Source of the DNA: Pseudomonadota bacterium
Lineage (GTDB): Bacteria; Pseudomonadota; Gammaproteobacteria; Xanthomonadales; Ahniellaceae
Direction: 5' to 3'
Length of the DNA stretch: 64,000 nt
NCBI GenBank assembly: GCA_022843465.1
Contig: JALHNO010000007.1
Span: forward strand, 1 to 64,000
In this document: piece by piece, positions 29,151-38,747 of the stretch
Position numbering within the stretch: the stretch's first letter is position 1
How the letters are laid out: every line of letters begins with the position of its first letter
Translations under genes and position numbers: made by a program
Notes under the pieces: generated by a model
The model's input: only the letters and a program-made list of their open reading frames with translations
Databases searched by the model: none
Told to the model about the DNA's origin: nothing

Positions 29151-29288
29151 GACGGCGACCTGCGGTGCTGGTGGTTGACCACCCGTACGAGAAAAGCACC
29201 GACAAGGGGCCAGCGGACGCTGGTACCGGTGTGCTTGAATCCCCAGCCGAAGTTTCCGATCCGAAGGCGGGCGTACAGGGCCAGCAAC

Positions 29289-30923
29289 CTATTGCTGCTG
29301 GCCATCCTCGAAGCTGCTGCGAAACAACGCACCTGGCACCTCGATGAGTTGCCGTTCGGCGGCGCCGGCATCACAGAGCACGCTGCCATCGCCATCACCA
29401 TCCATGGGTGCCGGAAGATCGCGTGCGTCACGCGAAGCGCAGTCGTTGCCGCCGCGATCGATGGCGGCACTGCCGGGTTGCGGCAAAAAGGTCTCGACAC
29501 GGCCGCCGTTGTTGGCCAGCCCGGCCAGGCCGAATCCGGCAAACGTTGATGAGATCGCATCGCTGGGCGCATTCAGGCTGCAGCCCAGGGCGCCGATATT
29601 GCTGCCGAAGCTGGTGATGCCCGCGGTCGGTGCGACTGTGCATGCGCCTCCGCTCGCTGCCCAGAGCAGGGAGCGCTCAATGCCAAGCTGAATGCTGCCG
29701 TCGAGATGAAGTGTGCTGCCCGAACCGCTGGCGCTGCCGCCCATCAGGGTACAGTTGTCCAGCACAGAGATGGTGCCGTTGCTTGAGGCGAAGGCGAAAT
29801 CTCCGCCGTTGCCTTCGGTGACGTGATTGCTGGATGTGGTGGCGTGGCGAATGTTCGGGTTGATGCCAAACTGCGCAGAGACGACCAGCGCCGAGATGGC
29901 ACCGCCCTCAATGCGTGCGTTGTTGTCGGCGAAGGTGACCTGATCCACTACCAGATCACCACCGTCCTGACGGATGGCGCCGCCGGCGCGTGCGCTGTTG
30001 CCGATGAAGCTGCTGCCCTGGGCAGCGAAGATGCCCCTGGCATAGACGGCGCCGCCGTCGCGACCGGCCGCGTTGTTGCGCAGTTCGGAGGATCTGGAGA
30101 TGCCACTGGTGGCGTCCTGGCGCAGGTACACCGCGCCGCCATCTTCGCTGCTGGTATTGCCATTGAACAAGGACTCACTGAATTCCAGCGATGCGCCGCC
30201 CTTGAAGATCGCGCCACCCAGACGTGCGCCGTTGCTGGTGAATGTGCTTCGGGCAATCAGCAGGCGCTCATCGTAGCTCTGGATGGCGCCACCTTCACCA
30301 CCGCTGGCGTTGTTGTTGGTAAAGGTACTGTCATTGATCGTGATCGTTGCCCGAGTCGCAATGGCGCCGCCGTTGGCGGCAAGATTGCCGAGAAAGCGCG
30401 AGTTCTCGATATTGAGCGTCACGTTGGCAAAGGTGGCGACCGCACCGCCGGAAACCGATGCCAGCGAGTTGCTGATCGTGACATTGTTCAGATCGAGACG
30501 CGTGTTCGCATTTACCAGAATGGCACCGCCAAAGGGTTCGGCACCACTGGCGCCGCGATTGAGCGTGATGTTCTGCAAGCTGACCTGGGTTTGTCCCTCG
30601 GGTCCATCCTGATTGATCACGAAGAAGCGGGTCAGGTCCTGCGCATCCAGCGTGATGCGGCCGCCGCCGTCGATCACGATGAAGTTCTGCAGACTGCGCT
30701 CGGAATTCACCACGATCGTGTGGGGATTGGCGCCGCAGTTGAACGTCAGCACGCCGCCCTGATTGTCGTTGGCGACCAGCGCCAGCGCGGCATCATAGCT
30801 GACCGTGTTGCAACTCGCAGGTGTGCCGGTGCCGACAACGGCGTTTTCGGCAAGTGCCTCGCATGCGATCCCGGCGAGCACGATCAGGCCGAGCAATCGG
30901 TTCATTGTGCGGTCCATGGTCAC
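29289..30923 (-). CDS. secreted right-handed beta-helix protein (polymorphic-OMP-like) with terminal SFE motif
   Basis: A 544-residue product if started at the GTG at 30923, which overlaps the preceding TGA (GTGA). ATGs at 30917 and 30905 are alternatives, the last giving a clean signal peptide MNRLLGLIVLAGIACEALA. Residues about 60-440 are parallel beta-helix repeats rich in GGAI/GGAV and FxxNxA turns, like Pmp/OmpA-type beta-helix adhesins. It ends ALFRSSFEDGQQQ, a variant of the GFE motif. A DGDGDGS calcium-type loop lies just before the end. A surface or secreted adhesin is likely. Confidence 0.85.
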   Translation of the reverse strand: MTMDRTMNRLLGLIVLAGIACEALAENAVVGTGTPASCNTVSYDAALALVANDNQGGVLTFNCGANPHTIVVNSERSLQNFIVIDGGGRITLDAQDLTRFFVINQDGPEGQTQVSLQNITLNRGASGAEPFGGAILVNANTRLDLNNVTISNSLASVSGGAVATFANVTLNIENSRFLGNLAANGGAIATRATITINDSTFTNNNASGGEGGAIQSYDERLLIARSTFTSNGARLGGAIFKGGASLEFSESLFNGNTSSEDGGAVYLRQDATSGISRSSELRNNAAGRDGGAVYARGIFAAQGSSFIGNSARAGGAIRQDGGDLVVDQVTFADNNARIEGGAISALVVSAQFGINPNIRHATTSSNHVTEGNGGDFAFASSNGTISVLDNCTLMGGSASGSGSTLHLDGSIQLGIERSLLWAASGGACTVAPTAGITSFGSNIGALGCSLNAPSDAISSTFAGFGLAGLANNGGRVETFLPQPGSAAIDRGGNDCASRDARDLPAPMDGDGDGSVLCDAGAAERQLIEVPGALFRSSFEDGQQQ

Positions 30924-32539
30924 GGGCAGTAGCCCGGCGCCGGTGCTGCCAGCTGATCTTCGAAGTCGCCGCGGAAAATCGGATCGCCCTGCATGGGCGA
31001 GAATTCGCTGGTATTGCCTTCGGCATCGACTGCGGTAGCGACCAGAGGCAGCACGTTGGCCGAATCGGCCGCCGTCAGAGTGAAGGTCCGAAGGCTTTGC
31101 GCCTGCGCCTCAGCAATCGTGTCACTCCCGAGAAGCGCCCTGGATCCGCCCCCGCAATCGGCACGGTAGAAGTTCACCGTGATCGGATACACCGCGTTCG
31201 CCACCGCGGTATCGACGCGATAGTCGAGGGTGACGCTGCTGGCGCCCATCGGTTCGAAGTCAGGCGGCAGGAACACCTCGGGGCTGTTCTGCAAGCGGTT
31301 GCCACCCTCGTCGGCGTCGTCTACGTCGTTGACCGTCGTGCCAAGCAGATTGCCGAAGGCATTGTCGAAGGCCAGCCCGGTATTGCCGCGATAGTGGTTG
31401 TGCGATGTCTCCTGGCCATTGCAGCCGAGCACCGCCACACCGGCAAGGCCACTGTAGGCAATCAGATTGGGCTCGCCCTCGGCGGTTCCGCCGAAGCCGA
31501 GCGCACATCCGACGCCAGAAAATTCAATGGTCGAGCCGGCCGCCTGCAGATCATTGCCGAGTCGACGCCTGCCCGAGGCATCAGTGCCAAAATAGTTCCC
31601 GAGCACCTGGGTACCGGAGAAAATGCCGGGCGTATTTGCGCGGAACAGCAGCACCTGCCCGGTGTGCCCGGAAAACACGTTGCGCGCTTCCGCGCTATTG
31701 CCGCCGATCAGGGCGTTGCCGAGACGAAACGCGAGCAGACCAAATGAATTGCCGACTATCGCATCACCGACCGCATTGGTGCCCACCAGATTGCCCTGGA
31801 TCCTGGGCGCCGGCAGTGCATTGCCACTGGTGTTCATCGCGAAGTTCAGGCCACTGATCAGATTGCGCTCGGCGGGCAGGGTGCCGCCGATGACGTACTC
31901 ACCATCGCCTGCCAGCACGATGCCATTTGAGGTGGGCAGCGTGCCGCTGAGCAGGACGGCGCTGCTGCCAGTGACATCGGTGCCGAGATAGCAGCCCTCA
32001 ACACGATGCGCGCCGATACCCCGCATGAAAATCTGGCCATCGCGATAGCCGTTGATCACCAGACCGCGCAACACGCTGGGGCTGTCGCTGTCGAGCTGGA
32101 AGGCGAAGTTGGCATTGCCGTTGGGATTGGCACCGCGCACTTCAATCTTCAGCACGCCATTGAGACCGCCCTGCGCCGGTGTGTTGGTGTTGGCGCTGGC
32201 ACCGGGCTGGGTATAGCCGTCGATGACCACCGATGGCCCGGTGCTCGGCAGCAAGGGGCCTTCCGGAACGCTGATGCGCCAATGCTGTGTTGCCGGCTGA
32301 AATCCGGCGTCACTGGTTGGAATGTCGAAGGCGATCACGTCCGCCGCGGGCGTGGCGTTTGCGGCCGTGATGGCGCCGCGCAGGCTGCAGTCCATGGGTA
32401 CGCCATCGGCACAGGCGCTCAAACTGGCATCGCTGGTGGTATCGACGACGAAGGTCGCCGCACGCGTCGGCGCAGCGCAGAGCATGGCGAGCACAAGCAG
32501 GCCTTGAACTGCCCGTGCCAATTGCGGAAATGGTCTCAT
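30920..32539 (-). CDS. secreted CSLREA-type beta-helix protein
   Basis: A 539-residue protein with a signal peptide (MRPFPQLARAVQGLLVLAMLCAAPTRA). The mature N-terminus has the CSLREA-type domain (FVVDTTSDAS...DCSLRGAITAANA). A right-handed beta-helix with NxIxGN-type repeats runs to about 400, followed by a beta-sandwich. Near the end is DPIFRGDFEDQ, a degenerate GFE motif about 15 residues from the C-terminus. Its ATG overlaps the TGA of an upstream open stretch that itself ends LFRNSFEGQS. A GAGG-type binding site lies inside that stretch. Confidence 0.87.
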   Translation of the reverse strand: MRPFPQLARAVQGLLVLAMLCAAPTRAATFVVDTTSDASLSACADGVPMDCSLRGAITAANATPAADVIAFDIPTSDAGFQPATQHWRISVPEGPLLPSTGPSVVIDGYTQPGASANTNTPAQGGLNGVLKIEVRGANPNGNANFAFQLDSDSPSVLRGLVINGYRDGQIFMRGIGAHRVEGCYLGTDVTGSSAVLLSGTLPTSNGIVLAGDGEYVIGGTLPAERNLISGLNFAMNTSGNALPAPRIQGNLVGTNAVGDAIVGNSFGLLAFRLGNALIGGNSAEARNVFSGHTGQVLLFRANTPGIFSGTQVLGNYFGTDASGRRRLGNDLQAAGSTIEFSGVGCALGFGGTAEGEPNLIAYSGLAGVAVLGCNGQETSHNHYRGNTGLAFDNAFGNLLGTTVNDVDDADEGGNRLQNSPEVFLPPDFEPMGASSVTLDYRVDTAVANAVYPITVNFYRADCGGGSRALLGSDTIAEAQAQSLRTFTLTAADSANVLPLVATAVDAEGNTSEFSPMQGDPIFRGDFEDQLAAPAPGYCP

Positions 32540-32682
32540 GACTGGCCCTCGAAACTGTTGCGGAACAATATGGGTGGCTGCTCAAACGGCTGTAGCTCTA
32601 CGGCACCGGGAGCGCGAAGCTCGCCGTGCTTGCAACTGCCATCCGCAGAATGGCGCGAGTCATCGTCGTGGTATGCCGCGGC
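32536..32682 (-). pseudogene. open stretch ending in a GFE-type motif, in frame after the lipoprotein stop
   Basis: Directly after the TAG stop of the lipoprotein gene (32683-32685) the same frame stays open for 48 codons and ends PPILFRNSFEGQS at a TGA (32536-32538). That TGA overlaps the next gene's ATG. The stretch has no ATG or GTG start of its own. Either it is a C-terminal extension cut off by the TAG, a remnant of another gene's tail, or it is reached by stop-codon readthrough. The match to the C-terminal motif of its neighbours makes chance unlikely. Confidence 0.55.
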
Positions 32683-33255
32683 CTACTCCGCATAGTCGAA
32701 AACGCCCCGGTCGATCTTCAGTCGACGCTCGGTATTGGTGTCAATGAAGCCGGAGAAGCTGGCGCGGATTCGCGTCGGGTCGGACTGGGCCTGTTCGACC
32801 ACGACGGTCAAATCGAACGGCATCACGTTGCCGGCCAGATACTCGTCACGACTGAAATTGCCGATTTGCGCGACGTTCCCCTCGACGTTGCCCGATCGCA
32901 CCCGGTAGGTACCAGGACCGGGAACGCCGTAGAGATTGATGTTGAAGGTCTTCTCATCCGCATCCTTGCGGCCGTGCGTGCCACTGATCAGCAACGCCTG
33001 GTTGTAGCCAATGGGATGGAAGGCACCGAAGACCTCGGTCTCGAAGCGCCATTCCACGCCGTCGATCAGCATGCTGAGCTGCCGGCTGTTGCGTGCCGCT
33101 CCATCGAGTCGAGCGCCACTCTGGGCACCGCCTGGACGATCTTCGGAGCGCGCATCCGATGGCTGGCAGGCACCGAGCGAGAGCACCAGTAGCACCAGGC
33201 CCAGGGCTTGGACAGCTGTGCTACGTGCGAATGAACGGAGCTGTGTTGTCTTCAT
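32683..33255 (-). CDS. lipoprotein of unknown function
   Basis: From the ATG at 33255 the product is 190 residues. A lipoprotein signal ends in the lipobox SLGAC near residue 30, followed by a Ser/Gly-rich linker. The globular part has LSMLIDGVEWRFETEVFGAF and INLYGVPGPGTYRVRSGNVEG, a beta-rich fold seen in small DUF6252-like lipoproteins. It ends ...KIDRGVFDYAE at a TAG. It is probably anchored in the outer membrane and is the first gene of the minus-strand secreted run. Confidence 0.75.
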   Translation of the reverse strand: MKTTQLRSFARSTAVQALGLVLLVLSLGACQPSDARSEDRPGGAQSGARLDGAARNSRQLSMLIDGVEWRFETEVFGAFHPIGYNQALLISGTHGRKDADEKTFNINLYGVPGPGTYRVRSGNVEGNVAQIGNFSRDEYLAGNVMPFDLTVVVEQAQSDPTRIRASFSGFIDTNTERRLKIDRGVFDYAE

Positions 33256-33469
33256 CGTTGTGGCGGATCTGCGCGGATTGTCGAGCGCCATTAGCGCCTA
33301 TCCGCGACCGGGTCCGCCATGACACAGACATGTCATCGGGCTGTTCGAGACCGGCCCCAAGCCCGCGGCCGACGACCGGGTGTTGACGCGCTGACCTGCC
33401 GGGAGCGGTCCACCAGGTTCGCCAAAACACGGATCGATACAGCCGGACTCTGCGGCATACTGATGCACC

Positions 33470-36271
33470 ATGCGCCGCCCCTCTGCCGCCATCGTGCTGT
33501 CCCTGTTCGCGCTCGCGGCGACTGCCTCGACACCGTATGTGCGCAGCTTTGATGCATTGCCCGGATTCAACACAGCCGAAACCCGGGCGATCGCGCAGGA
33601 TGCCCGTGGCTTCATGTGGTTCGCTGGCGACAGCGGCCTGGTCCGCTTCGATGGTCAACACGCTCAGCGCTTTGCTCCGAGTGATCGTCCCTGTCGGGCG
33701 CTCTCGGTGAGTGTGGATGAGATCGGCATTTACGCCCATGACGAGTGCGGACAGCTTTTCTCGGTGGATGCGAACGGCCGCAGCACCCTGCTGCTGGCCG
33801 GAAGCGGTCACCACGTGCGCGCTGCCGCAAGTTCCGGATCGCATCGCTATGCGGTCATCGATCATCAATTGGTAACTGTGCATGGTGATACCGCGCGCGC
33901 GCTCGGAGTGACCGTGGTGCCCGAACCCTTCGGCTTTCCTCGCCTGCTTCCGGTGCCCTGCGGCGTGGTCTTGAGCACGTCGCGGAACAGCTGGCTTGTG
34001 CGCAACGACAGTCCCGAGCGCGCGCCCATGGCACTGCACCATGGCAATGGAGCCGAGATCGGTGATGTCGTGGCCGCCGCCGGCTGTGACCACCGGCCCC
34101 TGGCCCTGCTCAGCCGTTTTCCCGGAGTGCTGTATCGAGCTTCTGCCGGCGACGCCACGCGCATGAGCGCGCTGCATGTCGAGCGCAATCGCGGCATCGG
34201 TCTGGCCTACCGGGACGAGCGTCTGTGGGTCAGCTACGACATCAAGCTGCTGGCTTTCGATGGCGACATCATGACGCGCAGGTTCGCCCAGAGCCGCGAC
34301 CTCCCGAGCGGGGGACCGCTGCTGGTGGATGCGGAACAGTCGTTGTGGATTGGCAGCATCTCCCGGATCCTGCAGCTGCCCGAGCCAGATGCGCAGCGTT
34401 ATGACGCGAGTGCCGGACTGGTGTCGTCACACGCCTATGGAATCGTTGCGGAACCTTGGCGTGGTGCCGGTTCGGTGTTGCTGATTTCGTGGCAGGGCGC
34501 TCATCGGCTGCAGGACGGGAGTGTGGAAAACACCAGTCCGCTCGATGTCTTTGGCACGGCATGTACGACTTTGCAGCACACCTGGTACGCGAGCAAGGCA
34601 GCGTGGCAACTCGACAGCGCCAGCGGATCAATACTCTTTCCCAGAGCGCCAGGCGATGACAGCTCCATCACCCAGTGCATCCAGGTCAACGGGGTCGATC
34701 TGGCGGCCAGTGGACTCGGTCTGATCAGGCGACGCGAGGGCCAGGCACAGCCGGACGTGCTCCGGCCGGCGTTGCATGCCGGCGGGCCAGCAGGTATCAG
34801 CGCCCTGGCCATGCACGACGAACGTCTCTGGATGGCCGAAGGCGACGAGGTCTGCGACGTCAATCCCTGGGCACCGGATCAGGCCGCGGATTGTCGGCGT
34901 TGCGACGGCGCACGCAGCGTGAACAGCCTGCTCGAAGCCGGTGGAAATCTCTACGCCAGCGCCGCACCGCTGGGCCTGGTCAGGATTGATCGCAGCGGCT
35001 GTTACCCCCAGCGGCTTGATGATGATGCTTTGGGTGCCACGCCGCACGGTCTGTCCAGCGCACACGACGGCGGCTTCTGGGCGTACGGCAATCAGGCCGT
35101 GCTGCGCCTGCTGCCCGATGGCAGGGATCGCTTGCGCGTGGTCGAGCGCATCGGCCGATCGCGAGGCCTCAGTTCGACGGCGGCGGTCGCGGTGCTCGAC
35201 ATCGGGCAGGCCGTCTGGGTGGCCAATATCGAAGGCTTCACACAAATCAATCGCAGTCGGCCCGGTCTCGTCGAACCCCCACTGCATTTGGCGCCGTTGC
35301 GTGCCAGTGCAGATGGCTTGGCCATCCATGATGCCCAGATCCTGCCTGCCAGCACGGGCGTTGTCGATCTGAACTTCGCGGGACTAAGCTTCAGGGAGCC
35401 GGATCAGCTGCGCTATCGACACCGCATCAACGCCGGTCCGTGGTCGCTGCCCAGTGCCAGCTCGCGCCTCACGCTTACCCGCATCCAGCCGGGCAGCTAC
35501 AACATCGAAGTCGCTTTTCAGCAGGCCGCAGGCAGTCGCTGGAGTGCGCAGGAACGGCTGCGCTTTGTCGTGCGCGGGCCTTGGCATAGCACCTGGTGGG
35601 GCATTACCTTGATCGCGATGGCGGCCACTGCCGCCGTGCTCGCCGTCTATGGCATACGCCGGCAACGACAGGCCTTGCTCAGCCGCCAACGCAACGAAAT
35701 TGCCGCCGATCTGCATGATGAACTGGGCTCCGAATTGGCCAGTGTGCGCGTGCTCAGCAGCCTGCTCGAACGCGCGGACCTGAGCGAAGGTGACCGCCAG
35801 TCGTTGGCTGCGGAACTGCGCGAAAGCAGCGAGGCGGCATCCAGCAATCTGCGGCGGCTGGTCGCACACATGAAGTCCGGCGCCACCATCGGACAGTTGC
35901 TGGCCCAGGTCCAGCGCCTGGCGGAGCGACTCTGTGGCGCTTCATTGCGACTGCATTTCGCATTGTCCGAAGCCGACAACGCACGCCCACTGCCGGCGCT
36001 GACCTACCGGCAACTTTACCTGATGCTCAGCGAAGCGCTCAGCAACGCATCACGCCACGCCCAGGCAACTTCGGTGGCTCTGCGCGCGACAGTGCAATCA
36101 GGGATGCTGATCGTGGAATGCACCGATGACGGTATCGGGTTTGATCCAGCACGGATCGAAGGCAATGGCCTCGGTCATCTTCGCGAACGAGCGCACAAGC
36201 TGGGAGCGAAGCTGCATATCCAAAGCGCCGTGACTGCGGGTGCCAGCGTCCGCATCGAGGTACCTTTGTGA
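33470..36271 (+). CDS. periplasmic-propeller sensor histidine kinase (Reg_prop/Y_Y_Y, HisKA_3)
   Basis: A 933-residue kinase with a signal peptide (MRRPSAAIVLSLFALAATAS). The periplasmic part, to about 620, has degenerate propeller blades (GFMWFAGDSGLVRFDG). A Y_Y_Y domain follows (FAGLSFREPDQLRYRHRI...IQPGSYNIEVAF), then a membrane helix at about 710-730. The HisKA_3 box is AADLHDELGSELASVRVL with H749; the ATPase domain has SEALSNASRHAQ and CTDDGIGFD. It pairs with the NarL-type regulator encoded 97 nt downstream. The kinase core differs from that of the propeller kinase at 21894 (HisKA), so the two are not simple duplicates. Confidence 0.92.
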   Translation: MRRPSAAIVLSLFALAATASTPYVRSFDALPGFNTAETRAIAQDARGFMWFAGDSGLVRFDGQHAQRFAPSDRPCRALSVSVDEIGIYAHDECGQLFSVDANGRSTLLLAGSGHHVRAAASSGSHRYAVIDHQLVTVHGDTARALGVTVVPEPFGFPRLLPVPCGVVLSTSRNSWLVRNDSPERAPMALHHGNGAEIGDVVAAAGCDHRPLALLSRFPGVLYRASAGDATRMSALHVERNRGIGLAYRDERLWVSYDIKLLAFDGDIMTRRFAQSRDLPSGGPLLVDAEQSLWIGSISRILQLPEPDAQRYDASAGLVSSHAYGIVAEPWRGAGSVLLISWQGAHRLQDGSVENTSPLDVFGTACTTLQHTWYASKAAWQLDSASGSILFPRAPGDDSSITQCIQVNGVDLAASGLGLIRRREGQAQPDVLRPALHAGGPAGISALAMHDERLWMAEGDEVCDVNPWAPDQAADCRRCDGARSVNSLLEAGGNLYASAAPLGLVRIDRSGCYPQRLDDDALGATPHGLSSAHDGGFWAYGNQAVLRLLPDGRDRLRVVERIGRSRGLSSTAAVAVLDIGQAVWVANIEGFTQINRSRPGLVEPPLHLAPLRASADGLAIHDAQILPASTGVVDLNFAGLSFREPDQLRYRHRINAGPWSLPSASSRLTLTRIQPGSYNIEVAFQQAAGSRWSAQERLRFVVRGPWHSTWWGITLIAMAATAAVLAVYGIRRQRQALLSRQRNEIAADLHDELGSELASVRVLSSLLERADLSEGDRQSLAAELRESSEAASSNLRRLVAHMKSGATIGQLLAQVQRLAERLCGASLRLHFALSEADNARPLPALTYRQLYLMLSEALSNASRHAQATSVALRATVQSGMLIVECTDDGIGFDPARIEGNGLGHLRERAHKLGAKLHIQSAVTAGASVRIEVPL

Positions 36272-36368
36272 AGCCAAGGCTTCCGCTCGGCTGCAGGGCT
36301 GAATCACCGGGACGAAGCCCGCATGTTCATGTCTGCTCAATCGCGATGCCATCGGGCAGAATCGGGGG

Positions 36369-37010
36369 ATGAATCCGATCCGACTCGCCATGCTGGAAGA
36401 CAACGCACACTTTGCGCGCGCGCTGCAGAAACTGTTGCAGCAGGCCGGGTTCGAAGTGACGGCGCACTACTCCAGCGCCAGCGCGGCGCTCAAACTGCTG
36501 CAACCTCCGGACTGCGCGATCGATGTCCTGCTCTGCGACATCGGCCTGCCAGGACGCGACGGCATCAGCGTGCTGGCGCCGCTCAAGAAGAAATTTCCTG
36601 AGCTTCGTATCATCATGCTGACCAGCTTCGATGATCCCGCGCAGATTCTGCGCGCCATCAGCGAAGGTGCCGACGGCTACGTTCTGAAACTGAGCGAGCC
36701 CGCCCTGATGGCGGAACAGATCGGCCAGATCCTGCAGGGCGCGCCGCCACTGTCGGCATCGGTTGCGGACCTGGTCTTGCGCACCCTTCGTGGTGCCCGG
36801 GTCGGCAATGCCGCCAGTCCAGTGGATGCACTCAGCGGCCGCGAAATCGAGGTGCTCGATGCGCTCCGCCGTGGCCTGAGCTACAAGGAGACCGCCCGCG
36901 AGCTCGGCATCGCCCTGGACACGGTACGCAACCATGTCCGCAAGATCTACGAAAAGCTCGGCGTCAATTCGGCCCGTGCTGCCATCGCGCGGATGTCGGG
37001 TCGGCCCTGA
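36369..37010 (+). CDS. NarL/FixJ-family response regulator
   Basis: A 213-residue regulator with acidic pair E10/D11, phosphoacceptor D57 (LLCDIGLPGRDG), a Lys in VLKLS and a LuxR-type HTH (LSGREIEVLDALRRGLSYKE, then DTVRNHVRKIYEKLGV). It is the likely partner of the propeller kinase just upstream. Confidence 0.92.
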   Translation: MNPIRLAMLEDNAHFARALQKLLQQAGFEVTAHYSSASAALKLLQPPDCAIDVLLCDIGLPGRDGISVLAPLKKKFPELRIIMLTSFDDPAQILRAISEGADGYVLKLSEPALMAEQIGQILQGAPPLSASVADLVLRTLRGARVGNAASPVDALSGREIEVLDALRRGLSYKETARELGIALDTVRNHVRKIYEKLGVNSARAAIARMSGRP

Positions 37011-37366
37011 TAGCGCCTGCCGTTCAGCAACACCGATCACTGTGGAATGAACTGTCCTGGCCGAAGGCATATCCAGGCATCAGCGCCGCGCCGGTGCAGA
37101 CCAAGCTCAGCTTGCTGGGCGCATTACATGGCGACGTACCAAACGCCGCGGGCGATCCCGGCGCGACGCCATCGAGTCCAATTCTGTTGGGCAGTGCACA
37201 TTGATGCCTGCACCCGACTCGATACCGGATTGAACCCGACGGTCACCATCAGATCCGGAGAATCGATGACTCGACATCGTCTGTATCGAGCGCCTGCTTT
37301 ATCGCTACGGCCGTAATTGCGCAGGGCAGCGGACGCTGATCGTCCTTCCACATTTTGGAGCAGGGT
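37011..37366. other. intergenic leader of the TIG-domain gene
   Basis: About 355 bases with no credible ORF. The 3' end carries GGAG at 37356-37359, the probable ribosome binding site for the ATG at 37367. Confidence 0.4.
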
Positions 37367-38506
37367 ATGAACACGGCAATCAGCGGGTCTGGATTCGGTC
37401 TGGTGGCTGCGGTGGCCGCACTGGTGTGCAGCCCGGGGATGGCGAGCGAGGCGACCACCGGCGGCGGTTCCGGCACGACCCTGATGATCAGCAACAACAC
37501 CGCACAGGCGGTGCCGGTACAGATCACGCTCGGTTCGACCGGCGACCCGGCCAGCAACTACGGCATCAGCAATATCAGTCAGCTTCCGGCCGCCTGGAAC
37601 ATCGTTCCCGAAAAATCGGCACCCACCACCCAGGGCATTTTCATCCTCGCGGGCAACCAGTCGGTCAGCTTCAATTCCGGCAGCAGCAGCTTCAGCGGCA
37701 ATGTCGCATTCGGCCCCAAATTCTCCGGGCGCGGCTGCGGCAACAGCAACCCCGGCGCCTGTTATCCGAATGCGATCAATCTCGGTGAGTTCACGCTCAA
37801 TATTGCCGGCGGTGCCGAGACCGTCGACATCAGCAACGTCAACGGTGCAAATGCCTGGCTGACCCTCAACTTCAGCGGGCAGAGCAGCGCGAACTACTGG
37901 AACAACGGCTCATTCACTGGTGCGAACCCCAATGTGACCAGCATCGCCAACGCCGCGCTGACCACGCCGGTTACGCAAGCGGGCGTGTACGGCTGGCAGG
38001 CAACCAACTGCATCAATGTGGTACCGCCGGTGCCGAATCCGACTTCGAGCTGCCCCGCGCCTGTTGATGCTCCGGCCGCAGCACAACTGCAGTCGCAGGC
38101 GCAGTGCAATATCCAGCGCGGCTCGGGCGCACCCACGGGCGGCACGGTCGAGGTGGTCTTTGGTGGCTATCTGCCGAATTCGGCGCCGGGTATTGGCTGC
38201 ATCGCGAGCAATATGATCGCCCCGGTCAGCGGCAGTTCGGCCGGTGGCACCCAGGTCACGCTTACCGGCTGGGGTTTTGCCGCAGTGACCGCCGTCAGTC
38301 TGCAAGGTGCTGTGGCAACCAATGTGGTTGCAAGCAATCAGACGCTCAGCTTTACCACGCCGGCCTGCAACTTCTGCACAGCCACCGCCCCACAGCCGTG
38401 GAATTCGAACGTGGTGCTGACGCTTTCGGATGGCAGCAGCTACACCCTGCCCGCCGATGTCGCCGGTACCAATGCGATTGCGGCGTTTACCTATACCAGC
38501 CCGTAG
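37367..38506 (+). CDS. secreted protein with C-terminal IPT/TIG domain
   Basis: The ATG at 37367 with GGAG upstream gives 379 residues with a signal peptide of about 26 (ending GMA). The N-terminal half is beta-rich with paired Cys residues (GRGCGNSNPGACYP), possibly thaumatin-like. The C-terminal part, about 285-379, matches an IPT/TIG immunoglobulin-like fold (MIAPVSGSSAGGTQVTLTGWGFAAVTAV). It has no GFE motif. It lies upstream of the GH16 glucanase, so a carbohydrate-binding role is possible but unproven. Confidence 0.75.
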   Translation: MNTAISGSGFGLVAAVAALVCSPGMASEATTGGGSGTTLMISNNTAQAVPVQITLGSTGDPASNYGISNISQLPAAWNIVPEKSAPTTQGIFILAGNQSVSFNSGSSSFSGNVAFGPKFSGRGCGNSNPGACYPNAINLGEFTLNIAGGAETVDISNVNGANAWLTLNFSGQSSANYWNNGSFTGANPNVTSIANAALTTPVTQAGVYGWQATNCINVVPPVPNPTSSCPAPVDAPAAAQLQSQAQCNIQRGSGAPTGGTVEVVFGGYLPNSAPGIGCIASNMIAPVSGSSAGGTQVTLTGWGFAAVTAVSLQGAVATNVVASNQTLSFTTPACNFCTATAPQPWNSNVVLTLSDGSSYTLPADVAGTNAIAAFTYTSP

Positions 38507-38660
38507 CGGTGGAGCAGGCATTCCGGTACGTGGAAGGTCGAATCGGCCTCCGCAGAATTCGCCTGCCGGGACCCTCGCAGGATCTGACAGGGCCCGGGTC
38601 CTGTGGACTTACAGGCCTCTTCGTCTGCGCGCGCTTTTGGCCGCGCCTGCGATTCCAGAT

Positions 38661-38685
38661 CGGCGAGCCCGTCCAGGGCTCGCCG
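38661..38685. terminator. perfect 10-bp inverted repeat, terminator-like
   Basis: CGGCGAGCCC and GGGCTCGCCG flank a 5-nt loop, forming a strong GC stem about 155 nt after the TIG-domain gene. There is no T-run, so intrinsic termination is not certain; it may act as an mRNA 3'-end stabiliser. Confidence 0.5.
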
Positions 38686-38723
38686 TCCGCGGTCAGAGCA
38701 ACTGACTGGTGGCGATTGAATAC

Positions 38724-38747
38724 GCTCCGGCTCCGGCTCCGGCTCCG
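38724..38747 (+). repeat. hexamer tandem repeat (GCTCCG x4)
   Basis: Four perfect copies of GCTCCG in a non-coding gap. It is a simple sequence repeat that could vary in copy number by slippage. Confidence 0.8.
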
